Assembly (NCBI GenBank): GCA_032718475.1
Contig: JAUCBJ010003086.1
Span: 1-64,000, forward strand
Length of the DNA stretch: 64,000 nucleotides
Direction: 5' to 3'
DNA from: Nemertoderma westbladi
Taxonomy: Eukaryota > Xenacoelomorpha > Nemertodermatida > Nemertodermatidae
Shown here in pieces: positions 21,341-31,671 of this stretch. The position numbers were made by a program, and so were the translations under genes. A model generated the notes under the pieces. It ran no database searches. It was not told the origin of the DNA and saw only the letters and a list, made by a program, of their open reading frames with translations. The number at the start of each line of letters is the position of its first letter. Position 1 is the stretch's first letter.

Positions 21341-23900
21341 CTGCCGTTGTTTGGCAATACACTCTATCTCAAAATTTTCAAAAAAAATTTTATTTGATCA
21401 ATTGGGGTAACTTGACACGCTCTTTTCAATGAAACTAAGAAAACTGGGGTGTTCCTTTCACGAAATCGGACTTTTTCAATCTTAAAACACCCCATGGCAG
21501 CATCTCAAATCAACGGCTGCGAGGCAAAACACCTCATAGCTAAATTCGACCATATAGGGTGCTTTGCCTTGTTAACTCCGTCGACCAAATAACCCTATCC
21601 TTGAGTTAGGGTTTTTTGCCTTGCGCTTTACTTTTAAGCCAATCAATTATTTAAGGAATTGACCAATCAGAAGTAATATCCTTTGTCATTTAATAACATT
21701 TATTTACACTACTTAAAGGTAACTCTGTCTGGCGGGTAATTAATTTTAGTTCTTTTAATTTGACCTGGCGCAAATTAATTTACCCTATCTAGTTATATTG
21801 ATTTTTGTTAGGAATTTACTCTTTATTACAACCAACAATGTACTAACAGTCTTGTAAGTTTTAAGGGGAAATTGAGTTTGACAATAATGACGAGGAAGAG
21901 AATCTGGATACGTTTTTTGGATTTGTTATTACATCAGAAGGAGAATAGGAACTGGGACAAATGGAGTAGTTGGACGCGGGGCCTGGGATGGGTGATGTAG
22001 TGTTAGGTACTGGGGAAGCGGAAGGTGAAGAAGGAGAACTAGATGGAGTTCTTGTTGGAACTGGGGACGGTGGAATGGTTGTTGGAACTGGGGAAGGTGG
22101 AGTGGTTGTTGGAACTGGGGAAGGTGGAATGGTTGTTGGAACTGGGGAAGGTGGAATGGTTGTTGAAACTGGGGAAGGTGGAATGGTTGCTGGAACTGGG
22201 GAAGGTGGAATGGTTGTTGGAACTGGGAAAGGTGGAATGGTTGTTGGAACTGGGGAAGGTGGAGATATGGTTGGAACTGGGGAAGGTGGAGATGTGGTTG
22301 GAACTGGGGGAGGTGGAATTGTTGTTGGAACTGGGGAAGGTGGAATGGTTGTTGAAACTGGGGAAGGTGGAATGGTTGTTGGAACTGGGGAAGGTGGAAT
22401 GGTTGTTGAAACTGGGGAAGGTGGAATGGTTGCTGGAACTGGGGAAGGTGGAATGGTTGTTGGAACTGGGAAAGGTGGAATGGTTGTTGGAACTGGGGAA
22501 GGTGGAGATATGGTTGGAACTGGGGAAGGTGGAGATGTGGTTGGAACTGGGGGAGGTGGAATTGTTGTTGGAACTGGGGAAGGTGGAATGGTTGTTGAAA
22601 CTGGGGAAGGTGGAATGGTTGCTGGAACTGGGGAAGGTGGAATGGTTGTTGGAACTGGGAAAGGTGGAATGGTTGTTGGAACTGGGGAAGGTGGAGATAT
22701 GGTTGGAACTGGGGAATGTGGAGATGTGGTTGGAACTGGGGGAGGTGGAATTGTTGTTGGAACTGGGGATGGTGGAGATGGGGTTGGAACGGGGGAAGGT
22801 GGAGATGTGGTTGGAACTGGGGAAGGTGGGGTGATTGTTGGAACTGGGGAAGGTGGAGATGTGGTTGTAACTGGGGATGGTGGAATGGTTGATGGAACTG
22901 GGGAAGGTAGAATGGTTGCTGGAACTGGGGATGGTGGAGATGTGGTTGGAACTGGGGATGGTGGTGTGGTTTTTCGAACTGAGGAAGGTGGCATGGTTGT
23001 TGGAACTGGGGATGGTGGAGATGTGGTTGGAACTGGGGATGGTGGAGTGGTTGCTGGAACTGGGGAGGTGGAATGGTTGTTGGAACTGGGGATGGTGGAA
23101 TGGTTGTTGGAACTGGGGAAGGTGGAATGGTTGCTGGAACTGGGGAAGGTGGCATGGTTGTTGGAACTGGGGATGGTGGAGATGTGGTTGGAACTGGGGA
23201 TGGTGGAGTGGTTGCTGGAACTGGGGATGGTGGAGTGGTTGCTGGAACTGGGGAAGGTGGAATGGTTGTTGGAACTGGGGAAGGTGGAATGGTTGCTGGA
23301 ACTGGGGAAGGTGGAGTGGTTGTTGCAACTGAGGAAGGTGGAATGGTTGTTGGAACTGGGGATGGTGGAGATGGGATTGGAACGGGGGAAGGTGGAGATG
23401 TGGTTGGAACTGGGGATGGTGGTTAAATAAATACCTTTACTTTTTGTATTTATTTGGGAAGGAATTAATTTTAGTCATCTCATCATTCATAATTTTGACT
23501 TCTTGTTGACATGGCAATACACCCCAACTCCAGCAAGCTCTAAACTAATAATACGTGATACAAAATGCTCTACAAAACATGCTGGCAGAACAAAAAATCA
23601 CGGTTTTATACTAGTTTCTATGAAACCAGAACCATTGGTTAAACACCCTAACTCCAACAAATCAGCTTACATTGAATGGCAAAACACCCTATAATTTTAT
23701 TTCATCACTTTAATCCCATTTTCGTCATCTCTCACCATCTATTCTATTAAAAAAATCGAAGTTAGCCTGTTAAGTTCCCTTAGGACCCATTATCAGCGAT
23801 TTCTCACAATGTCTTCAATGTTGAATTAGGGGAAACGCGTTTAGGTTAATATCTCAAAATGTGTTTTTTTAGGATAGGGTGTATTGCCAAACAACGGCAG
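21341..23900. mobile_element. TIR element with internal minisatellite, copy 1
   Basis: A 2560-bp element. Ends start CTGCCGTTGTTTGGCAATAC and are inverted over about 28 bp (one mismatch). The flanking direct repeat is TGTA (21337-21340 and 23901-23904). Subterminal DNA on both sides carries several GGCAAWACACCCTA-like words in both orientations, possible transposase-binding repeats. The middle is a 27-bp minisatellite (22040-23424). No transposase frame was seen outside the repeat, so it is non-autonomous. Copy 2 at 36584-39252 shares both flanks at very high identity. Superfamily is unknown. Confidence 0.9.
22040..23424. repeat. 27-bp minisatellite inside TIR element copy 1
   Basis: About 51 units of GGAACTGGGGAAGGTGGAAT followed by GGTTGTT. 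Because 27 is divisible by three and units lack stops, long frames are open on both strands (Gly/Val-rich on plus, PPSPVPTTI-type Pro-rich on minus). Blocks of units are themselves duplicated (22190-22330, 22430-22570, 22610-22750). The frames break differently in copy 2 and have no other coding features, so they are not called as genes. Confidence 0.95.
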
Positions 23901-23904
23901 TGTA

Positions 23905-24120
23905 GTACTATAGTAGTACTGTAGTATTTAATTTTACCATGCACACAGGTGAGATGTAACTGCCGATTGAATAATTAATCATTTAAATCATTGTGTGAAA
24001 AGTAGCACTTTTCAGCGTTTTGATCCGAGTGTATTTATCGATATTTATGCGAGCGTAGCGAGTGAGGTATACTGTACAGTACATCATAAATATACAAAAA
24101 AAAACATTTTTGAAAAGAAG
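23905..24120. other. Spacer with dispersed-repeat piece
   Basis: Contains GAAAAGTAGCACTTTTCAGCG and a GCGAGCGTAGCGAGTGAGG segment related to the dispersed stem-loop repeat at 19860-19960. This stretch also marks the outer limit of the left inverted-duplication arm: CGCTACGCTCG recurs near 35490. No gene. Confidence 0.5.
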
Positions 24121-26060
24121 AAGCCTATTTGTTTTCTATGTAATAAATAATTTTATTTGATTTCAATTTCCATTGCCGTGATTATAGGGGCCTTAATTAT
24201 AAAATTGGAAAATAATCTTACAGATATTGAATTTGGATCCATGGCGAATCGGCTAATGCAGAATGGCATTTATGGAAAACGAAAATCATACATGTTTTAA
24301 TATTGGATTGGTATAATTTGTAACAGTTAAGTTGTATTAAATGTTTCTAGAAGTGCATCTTTTAGTAGAATGTAATCTTCTTTCTTGTTATAAACACTGC
24401 AAGATATCCTTATCCAGCGTCTGCCATTAAAACTGTAGAACCAAGGAACAACCTTGTTATTAGTCATAAATGTGAAATTCAATTCTATTTCTTCCTCATG
24501 CGGTATTGGATCTCCGGGAATCTCTATCATTCTCATACAAGGCGCTTCCATACTCCTCGGTATCTCCAGTTTATTGGTTCCCAAGGCTTCTGCTATCATC
24601 TCCTGAGCCCAAGAGATTAGAGGCTCAACGTAACCGTGAATGGCGTTAAACCCACCGATTGATTTATGGAAGTCGACTCCTGCTGAAGCGCTCAGGTAGT
24701 TACTGATGTCCTGAGTGCCTTGATCGAAAAACTTGTCCTGAAAAGTTCCTTTATAGGAGTGACTTGTAACTAGAGGTTTAACAGCTGTTTGGTACTCCGG
24801 TCGTACCCACATAACAGCACACCCTCTAGGCGCAAACGCCCACTTGTGTAAATTTCCAACGTAGTAATCAACTCCAGCCTCTTCCATTTCCTTGAGGTCT
24901 ACCGGTATTTGTCCGGGGCCGTGAGCTCCATCCACTACAATGACCACGTTCAACTCCTTTAAAGTCGCAGCGATTCTGACGACCGGCCAAAGAATCGCAC
25001 AACAACTACTGATGTGGTCCAATACTACAACTCTTATAGATCTGTTAGAGGAGCACGTCTTGTAGTAAAGGTCTACGATTTCCTCTTCTGATTTGATTGA
25101 CAAGGGGACTTGTAAATTGATAACGTTCGCTGCATGTTTCTTAGTTACTTCATCTACAGTGTATCCGGTCGAGGTATATGTATGTGTCTGTCGCAGAATT
25201 GTACTGTTGCAATCTAATTGTAAACTATTGATGATCGTGCTGATTCCAGTTGAAGTGTTCGCGACAAAAACTACGTCTTTTTTGTCAGAATTAAGAAACG
25301 AAGCAGTTCTTTCCAAAGAGGCGTTATATAGATCGCGCCATGTATCGCCGCTAAAGTAATCAGGTTTCTTCTCCATTAAATCAATCAGCTGATATTTATA
25401 ATTGAGAACTCGTTTAGGACAGACACCATAGGAGCCGTGGTTGCAGAACGTCATGTAATTAAATGACAAACAGAATTCTTTCCTAATATCATCTCCGAAT
25501 GAGGGAACATCCTCGTTTCTGTGATCTAACGATTCATAAACTACCTCCATTTGTTTTGGTAATTATTTTATGTGATAGGAATATATTGCTGTGGACTCGT
25601 CCTGTCAGGAAATATGTGGATATGTTTTTTGAGTGAGATGTTTCAATAAAAACATTAACTAGGCTTATCTAACTAATCACTAATGTCTAACAATGAATTA
25701 CATTTCAAACGTGATGGACTGGGGGTATTATTGATTTTGATTTGATTGCCTGGAGTAGATCGGTTCGTTAAGACTAACGGATCGGATAGGTTCAATGTTT
25801 TATTTACACTTCGGATTACTAACCTGAAATCATTTTTTAGTCATCATGGATACTTTGGCAGATTTTTAATTGGTTCACAATTGATTGCAATCTTGTTACA
25901 TCCTTGAAGGGTTGTAAAACCAGGTTCAATAATTATGTATGCTTTTACCGCCCATGTATGAACAATTAACATGTATAGCATAATATGTATTAACAATTTA
26001 TCATCCTTGCTGCTTGCATTTTGACATGGCGCAATTCCGGTTAGTTTTTGGAGAAGCCTC
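24020..26060. repeat. Left arm (outer part) of the aminotransferase inverted duplication
   Basis: Reverse complement corresponds to 31540-31671 plus 33616-35530. Identity covers copy A, its 3' flank (to about 24120, weaker beyond) and its upstream DNA to about 26060, including the ATTAGTGATTAGTGAGATAGG-like stretch near 25680. The right arm is interrupted by a retrotransposon; this arm keeps the uninterrupted site at about 25935-25950. Confidence 0.85.
24327..25550 (-). CDS. PLP-dependent class V aminotransferase family protein, copy A
   Basis: 407 aa, one exon. It resembles the branch of fold-type I, class V PLP enzymes that includes isopenicillin-N epimerase (CefD), EgtE/LolT-type C-S lyases and plant L-cysteine desulfhydrase. 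Visible features: FCNHGSYG near residues 35-42 (family N-terminal motif), VVDGAHGPGQ with D207 (expected to contact the pyridine nitrogen of PLP), and VGNLHKWAF with K236 (expected Schiff-base lysine). No signal peptide, so probably cytosolic. Substrate cannot be told; sulfur-amino-acid or amine C-S/C-N chemistry is the family inference. It is almost identical to copy D in the opposite orientation (about seven amino-acid differences seen), showing a recent inverted duplication. The PLP residues are intact. Confidence 0.88.
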   Translation of the reverse strand: MEVVYESLDHRNEDVPSFGDDIRKEFCLSFNYMTFCNHGSYGVCPKRVLNYKYQLIDLMEKKPDYFSGDTWRDLYNASLERTASFLNSDKKDVVFVANTSTGISTIINSLQLDCNSTILRQTHTYTSTGYTVDEVTKKHAANVINLQVPLSIKSEEEIVDLYYKTCSSNRSIRVVVLDHISSCCAILWPVVRIAATLKELNVVIVVDGAHGPGQIPVDLKEMEEAGVDYYVGNLHKWAFAPRGCAVMWVRPEYQTAVKPLVTSHSYKGTFQDKFFDQGTQDISNYLSASAGVDFHKSIGGFNAIHGYVEPLISWAQEMIAEALGTNKLEIPRSMEAPCMRMIEIPGDPIPHEEEIELNFTFMTNNKVVPWFYSFNGRRWIRISCSVYNKKEDYILLKDALLETFNTT

Positions 26061-26982
26061 ATCTAATTGGGGACCCGCTCCCCTCTTTTTCAGTCTGCCC
26101 CCCTGTATGTCGTACTGCCTCCTCCCATTGAAACTGCGCCCTCCTTTGGGGAACCAATCCCCACTTTTAGGGGACGTCCCCTTTCATTGGGGCCGGCACC
26201 ATATCTTTTTATTAGAACCTACTCCCTCCCTTTTGGAGATCCCCCTCTCCCCAAAGTGTGTTAACTCATATCGGATTGATTTAATCCTTAAATATTCATT
26301 TAAATATTGTTGTAGTGTATACGGAATACTAACATAAATAATTGTATGTAAGTGTGGGCCTAATGTTTACTTCAGGGAACTGTAACTACTGTATCACTAT
26401 TTTTAGACGTTACTATACTGTTTCTAACATTGCGTTGTTTGCATTATTTTCTAACTGTTTATCAATTAATTAAATAATTTATTATTGGTTACTTAACTAA
26501 TGTACATCGTATCTCATATCATTAGTAATTGTAATATATTATAATTTCTACATAAAAATATAATTATTATATAGGTTTGTTACATCGTGCAGTACAGTAT
26601 ATAAATAATTTACATTCAATTTATTAATACATTAAACCAATGGTTCCAACTCTCGGTTGCCAATTCGAAGGTAGATGTTTAGCTACTGTATAGTTGCAGG
26701 TATAAAAACAATGTTAATTAATATTTTAGAAGTTAAAGTTGACGCCCCAAAACGCTCTCAGCCGTACCGGTAGTGTTAGAAATAATCACCGTTCGGAGTT
26801 GTTACCAATGCTAGTGTCTCAATCTGATTCAAATGAAATGCATTTACAATTTGATATCCTGTGTAGTTAATTAGTCTGTTCTTCTTTACAAAATAGCACA
26901 AATTTAGCACGATGCGTTATTAACATTTTTATTGTTTTGATATTAAAAATAAATTTGTGTACAGAAGATTTGGTATTGAAGT
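26061..26982. other. Spacer between aminotransferase copies A and B
   Basis: A pyrimidine-rich stretch at 26065-26250 (repeated CCCCTCTTTT / CCCCACTTTT words), then AT-rich DNA. Weak similarity to 31500-31550 in inverted orientation fits the duplication. Two open frames there are low-complexity and are not called. Confidence 0.5.
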
Positions 26983-28218
26983 TCATTTCTTTATAAGCGT
27001 TTCCACAAGAGCGCCTTTTAATTTAATAAAATCGTCTTTTTTGCTATAAACATTACCAGAAATCCTCAACCACCTTCTTCCGTTGAAGGAATAGAACCAT
27101 TGCATTATGACTTGGTATTTCGCCATAATTGCGTTATTCAATTCTATTTCTTCCTCATGCGGTATTGGATCTCCAGGAATCTCTATCATTCTCATACAAG
27201 GCGCTTCCATACTCCTCGGTATCTCTAGTTTATCGGTTCCCAAGGCTTCTGCTATCATCTCCTGAGCCCAAGAGATTAGAGGCTCAACGTAACCGTGAAT
27301 GGCGTTAAACCCACCGATTGATTTATGGAAGTCGAGTCCTGCCGAAGCGCTCAGGTAGTTACTGATGTCCTGAGTGCCTTGATCGAAAAACTTATCCTGA
27401 AAAGTTCCGGTTTGGAAACTTGTAACTAGAGGTTTAACAGCTGTTTGGTACTCCGGCCGTACCCACATAACAGCGCACCCTCTAGGCGCAAACGCCCACT
27501 TGTGTAAATTTCCAACGTAGTAATCAACTCCAGCCTCTTCCATTTCCTTGAGGTCTACCGGTATTTGTCCGGGGCCGTGAGCTCCATCGACTACAATGAC
27601 CACGTTCAACTCCTTTAAAGTCGCTGCGATTCTGACAACCGGCCAAAGAATCGCACAACAACTACTGATGTGGTCCAATACTACAACTCTTATAGATCTG
27701 TTAGAGGAGCACGTCTTGTAGTAAAGGTCTACGATTTCCTCTTCTGATTTGATTGGTAAATGGACATCTAATTTAGTGACTTTCGTGGAATGTTTTTGAG
27801 CTATTTCTTCAACAATACGAGCTGTTGATGCGTATGTGTACATGTGCGCCAATATTACGCTGTTGGAATCTAACGATATACTTCTAAGAATTGTATTGAT
27901 TCCAGTTGTAGTGTTCGCGACAAAAACTACGTCTTTTTTGTCGGAATTAAGAAAAGAGGCGGTTCTTTCCAAAGAGGCGTTATATAGGTCGCGGCATGTG
28001 TTGCCATAGTGATAAAAATAATCCGGTTGCTTCTCCATTAAATCAATTAGCTGATATTTATAATTGAGAACTCGTTTAGGGCAGACACCATAGGAGCCGT
28101 GGTTGCAGAACGTCATGTCATTAAATGACAAACAGAATTCTTTCCTAATATCGTCTCCGAATGAGGGAGGATTATTGAAACAATCAGCTGGAGTTTCGTA
28201 AATTACTTTCGTTTTCAT
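26983..28218 (-). CDS. PLP-dependent class V aminotransferase family protein, copy B
   Basis: 411 aa, one exon, same family as copy A. D211 and K240 (NLHKWAF) are intact, as is the FCNHGSYG motif. Identity to copy A is patchy: residues about 20-66 and 155-345 are nearly identical, while the N-terminus, residues about 108-152 and the C-terminal 60 (RRWLRISGNVYSKKDDF) are clearly diverged. This mosaic suggests gene conversion between older paralogues. The ATG at 28218 follows AT-rich non-coding DNA. Likely active, but its substrate may differ from A/D because the diverged segments are expected to lie near the active-site mouth (inference). Confidence 0.88.
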   Translation of the reverse strand: MKTKVIYETPADCFNNPPSFGDDIRKEFCLSFNDMTFCNHGSYGVCPKRVLNYKYQLIDLMEKQPDYFYHYGNTCRDLYNASLERTASFLNSDKKDVVFVANTTTGINTILRSISLDSNSVILAHMYTYASTARIVEEIAQKHSTKVTKLDVHLPIKSEEEIVDLYYKTCSSNRSIRVVVLDHISSCCAILWPVVRIAATLKELNVVIVVDGAHGPGQIPVDLKEMEEAGVDYYVGNLHKWAFAPRGCAVMWVRPEYQTAVKPLVTSFQTGTFQDKFFDQGTQDISNYLSASAGLDFHKSIGGFNAIHGYVEPLISWAQEMIAEALGTDKLEIPRSMEAPCMRMIEIPGDPIPHEEEIELNNAIMAKYQVIMQWFYSFNGRRWLRISGNVYSKKDDFIKLKGALVETLIKK

Positions 28219-29435
28219 TGCGATTGTCGTGGATTTGTTGCGGATTAAGATTTTGTAGATTGTGTATAAATTAATTTATGTAAATTTCGTTTGTTGACAA
28301 CTGTTCATTTATTATTAATTATTTAAACAATTATAATTATAGACAACAATAATTGAGTAGGCCTAACTATTGTAATAAGATAAGCCACTATTTTTTAACT
28401 ATAATTTTCTCGGATTTGCATTTTCAAAATATTTAGTTTTTAGAAAATTTGGTTAACACTTGGATTGGAGATGTGGAAATACAAGTAACTCGAGAATTTA
28501 ATGACCTTTTAATCTTCTCTGAAATTATTTATTTCTCATAATAAATTATAATAAAAACTCCACTGTTTTGGCAGCACCAGTACAAAATCTGATGAAATTT
28601 TGAAAAAGCAGAAAATATGTTTATTTGAAACAATTTGAAAAGACATTCGACTATTCTAACAATCAACTATACTTATTTAAATTTAAAGAATATTCCTTGA
28701 TAAGTACTGGTAAATATTGTACTTTGATATTCACAATATACATTGTCAAAGTAAACAAAACAAAGAACCTGACCACCCGACCCATGACCTATTCTATAGA
28801 ACCCGATGAGCAATGTTGGGTGAGAGCTGCGGTAACTAATTATTATATTTTTAATATTTAATCGTGGGACGGAATAATGTCCTCAACTAAACTTTAAATT
28901 ATTTAGTTTATATCCGATTGGTATAATCCATAAGGAATTTGAGTTTAGTACCAAACCGTAAACTATATATCAATTGCGTTATAAACTCATACTAATTAGT
29001 AAACTATATATCAATTACGTTATAAACTCATACTAATTATTTTGTATTTAATATATTGTCGGGTGTAGATAACCTTTCTTAACAAGCACTGAAACAAAAT
29101 TTTGATAATCAATCAAAATATTTGTTCTCGCATAAAAAGCACATCTGCATCTTAAGGGTGGCCGTATTTATTATCAATAACGGAATCAGTACTAAAGTAT
29201 ATAATCAATGTACTAGATTTAAATTTATCTGCTATGGTGGTAAGGCGGGTGAGTATTTTCAATCCTTACTTTTTTAATAATCGTAAATTATTATCCGAGG
29301 CTGCAATCTGTGACTTTATGCAACTCTAATGTACTGTACTATCGAACTTGCGTATCGATGTAGTACGTCACTCCATTTTCTATATCTAAGTGAGCTAAGT
29401 AGCTATGGGAGTCGGCGAACGTGAAAACCGCCACT
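28219..29435. other. AT-rich spacer, inner left side of the inverted locus
   Basis: No gene recognised. A direct repeat of about 55 bp occurs near 28950-29040 (AAACTATATATCAATT followed by CGTTATAAACTCATACTAAT). The 78-codon frame at 28625-28861 has no motif. Confidence 0.5.
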
Positions 29436-30553
29436 GGAAACCCCAACACGGAATGTGTTAGCTAGATAGTGTGCTGAAAACCCCAACACGGAATGTGTTA
29501 GCTAGATAGTGTGCTGAAAACCCCAACACGGAATGTGTTAGCTAGATAGTGTGCTGAAAACCCCAACACGGAATGTGTTAGCTAGATAGTGTGCTGAAAA
29601 CCCCAACACGGAATGTGTTAGCTAGATAGTGTGCTGAAAACCCCCAACACGGAATGTGTTAGCTAGATAGTGTGCTGAAAACCCCAACACGGAATGTGTT
29701 AGCTAGATAGTGTGCTGAAAACCCCAACACGGAATGTGTTAGCTAGATAGTGTGCTGAAAACCCCAACACGGAATGTGTTAGCTAGATAGTGTGCTGAAA
29801 ACCCCAACACGGAATGTGTTAGCTAGATAGTGTGCTGAAAACCCCAACACGGAATGTGTTAGCTAGATAGTGTACTGAAAACCCCAACACGGTATGTGTT
29901 AGCTAGATATTGTGCTGGAAACCCCAACACGGAATGTGTTAGCTAGATAGTGTGCTGAAAACCCCAACACGGAATGTGTTAGCTAGATAGTGTGCTGAAA
30001 ACCCCAACACGGAATGTGTTAGCGAGATAGTGTGCTGAAAACCCCAACACGGAATGTGTTAGCTAGATAGTGTGCTGAAAACCCCAACACGGAATGTGTT
30101 AGCTAGATAGTGTGCTGAAAACCCCAACACGGAATGTGTTAGCTAGATAGTGTGCTGAAAACCCCAACACGGAATGTGTTAGCTAGATAGTGTGCTGAAA
30201 ACCCCAACACTGAATGTGTTAGCTAGATAGTGTGCTGAAAACCCCAACACGGAATGTGTTAGCTAGATAGAATGCCGAAAACCCCAACACGGAATGTGTT
30301 AGCTAGATAGTGTGCTGAAATCCCCAACACGGAATGTGTTAGCTTGATAGTGTGCTGAAAACCCCAACACGGAATCTGTTAGCTAGATAATGTGCTGAAA
30401 ACCCCAACACGGAATGTGTTAGCTAGATAGTGTGCTACAAACCCCAACACGGAATGTGTTAGCTAGATAGTGTGCTGAAAACCCCAACACGGAATGTGTT
30501 AGCTACATAGTTTGCTGAAAACCCCAACACGGAATGTATTAGGTAGGTAGTAG
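29436..30553. repeat. 40-bp minisatellite (about 28 copies)
   Basis: Units of ACCCCAACACGGAATGTGTT followed by AGCTAGATAGTGTGCTGAAA, exactly 40 bp with one single-base insertion. Most units are identical; substitutions concentrate at the right end (30240-30550). High homogeneity implies very recent expansion or conversion. It lies between the two arms of the aminotransferase inverted duplication. Confidence 0.97.
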
Positions 30554-30958
30554 GTACTACTGCATGACAGCCAGACGGGATTCAGTTAAACATGTAAACT
30601 AACATCGGAAATGTAATCACCACCCATATTAAACACTTTAGCTATAGCTGGTGCGCTTTACTATATATTTTTGATGTTGACAGACAGACAGACCAACGAT
30701 CGAATATACATCCTGCGTCAAGCCTCGTGTGCATAAACCAGTATTTCAAATAAAATCTGATTTCATCGTAAAATGCACACTTTCCTGGTGGGTCATTTCT
30801 TGACCCATCCGGTATCTATGTATCAGTTACTCACCCGCAAAGGGTAGGTTAACTAATTAATAATAAATTATCTATAATCAATTAAATAATTAAAAATGTA
30901 TAGTGGTTAACAAACAAAATTTACATAAATCACAATTTATAACACTTTACTGTAGTTG
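30554..30958. other. AT-rich spacer, no gene recognised
   Basis: Short unique DNA between the 40-bp array and the broken copy C. It contains GACAGACAGACAGACC near 30680 and no coding signal. Confidence 0.5.
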
Positions 30959-31490
30959 AACGTGGTCATTGTGGGTGGACGGAGCTCACAGCCCCTGTCT
31001 CTGTCAAATACCGGTAGATCTCACGAATACCATTACGGATGAAAGGTACGACCGGAGTACCAAACAGCTGTTAAACCTCTTGTTACAAGTCACTCCTATA
31101 AAGGAACTTTTCAGGACAAGTTTTCCGATCGAGGCACTCATCAGGACATCAGTAACTACCTGAGCGCTTCAGCAGGAGTCGACTTCCATAAATCAATCGG
31201 TGGGTTTAACGCCATTCACGGTTACGTTGAGCTTCTAATCTCTTGGGCTCAGGAGATGATAGCAGAAGCCTTGGGAACCGATAAACTAGAGATACCGAGG
31301 AGTATGGAAGAGCCTTGTATGAGAATGATAGAGATTCCTGGAGATCCAATACCGCATGAGGAAGAAATAGAATTGAATAAAAAGTCTTTCATCCGAAGAA
31401 GGTGGTTGAGGATTTCTGGTAATGTTTATAGCAAAACAGACGATTTTATTAATAATTAAAAGACTCCCTGGTGGAAACGCTTATAAAGAA
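30959..31490 (+). pseudogene. Aminotransferase copy C, broken remnant
   Basis: Similarity begins at GTTGAACGTGGTCATTGT (the NVVIVVDGAHG region) and runs to the C-terminus. It lacks the N-terminal half, has an internal deletion removing the NLHKWAF Schiff-base lysine segment, and carries frameshifts. The intact 31256-31459 piece matches the end of the enzyme, and its RRWLRISGNVYSK tail and 3' flank match copy B rather than A. Its position and orientation make it the mirror partner of B. Not functional as this enzyme. Confidence 0.9.
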
Positions 31491-31671
31491 ATGAACTTCA
31501 CTTCAGTGGGGCGGTTTCAAAGAGTGGGGGGAGCCTCGAAGGGTGGGGGATACTAAAAAACTAACTGGAATTTCGCCATGTCAAAATAGAAGCAGTAAGG
31601 ATGATAATTTGTTAATATTATATACAATACGTTAAAGGTTGATACATGGGGTGGTAAATGCATACATAATT

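Noticed and set aside
21861-23430. Long proline-rich (PPSPVPTT) and glycine/valine-rich open frames on both strands
   Set aside because: They are translations of a 27-bp stop-free minisatellite inside a TIR element; frames are open on both strands and break differently in the second copy at 37180-38760.
29436-30553. CRISPR-like array of regularly spaced repeats
   Set aside because: There are no variable spacers; it is a head-to-tail 40-bp minisatellite in an animal genome.
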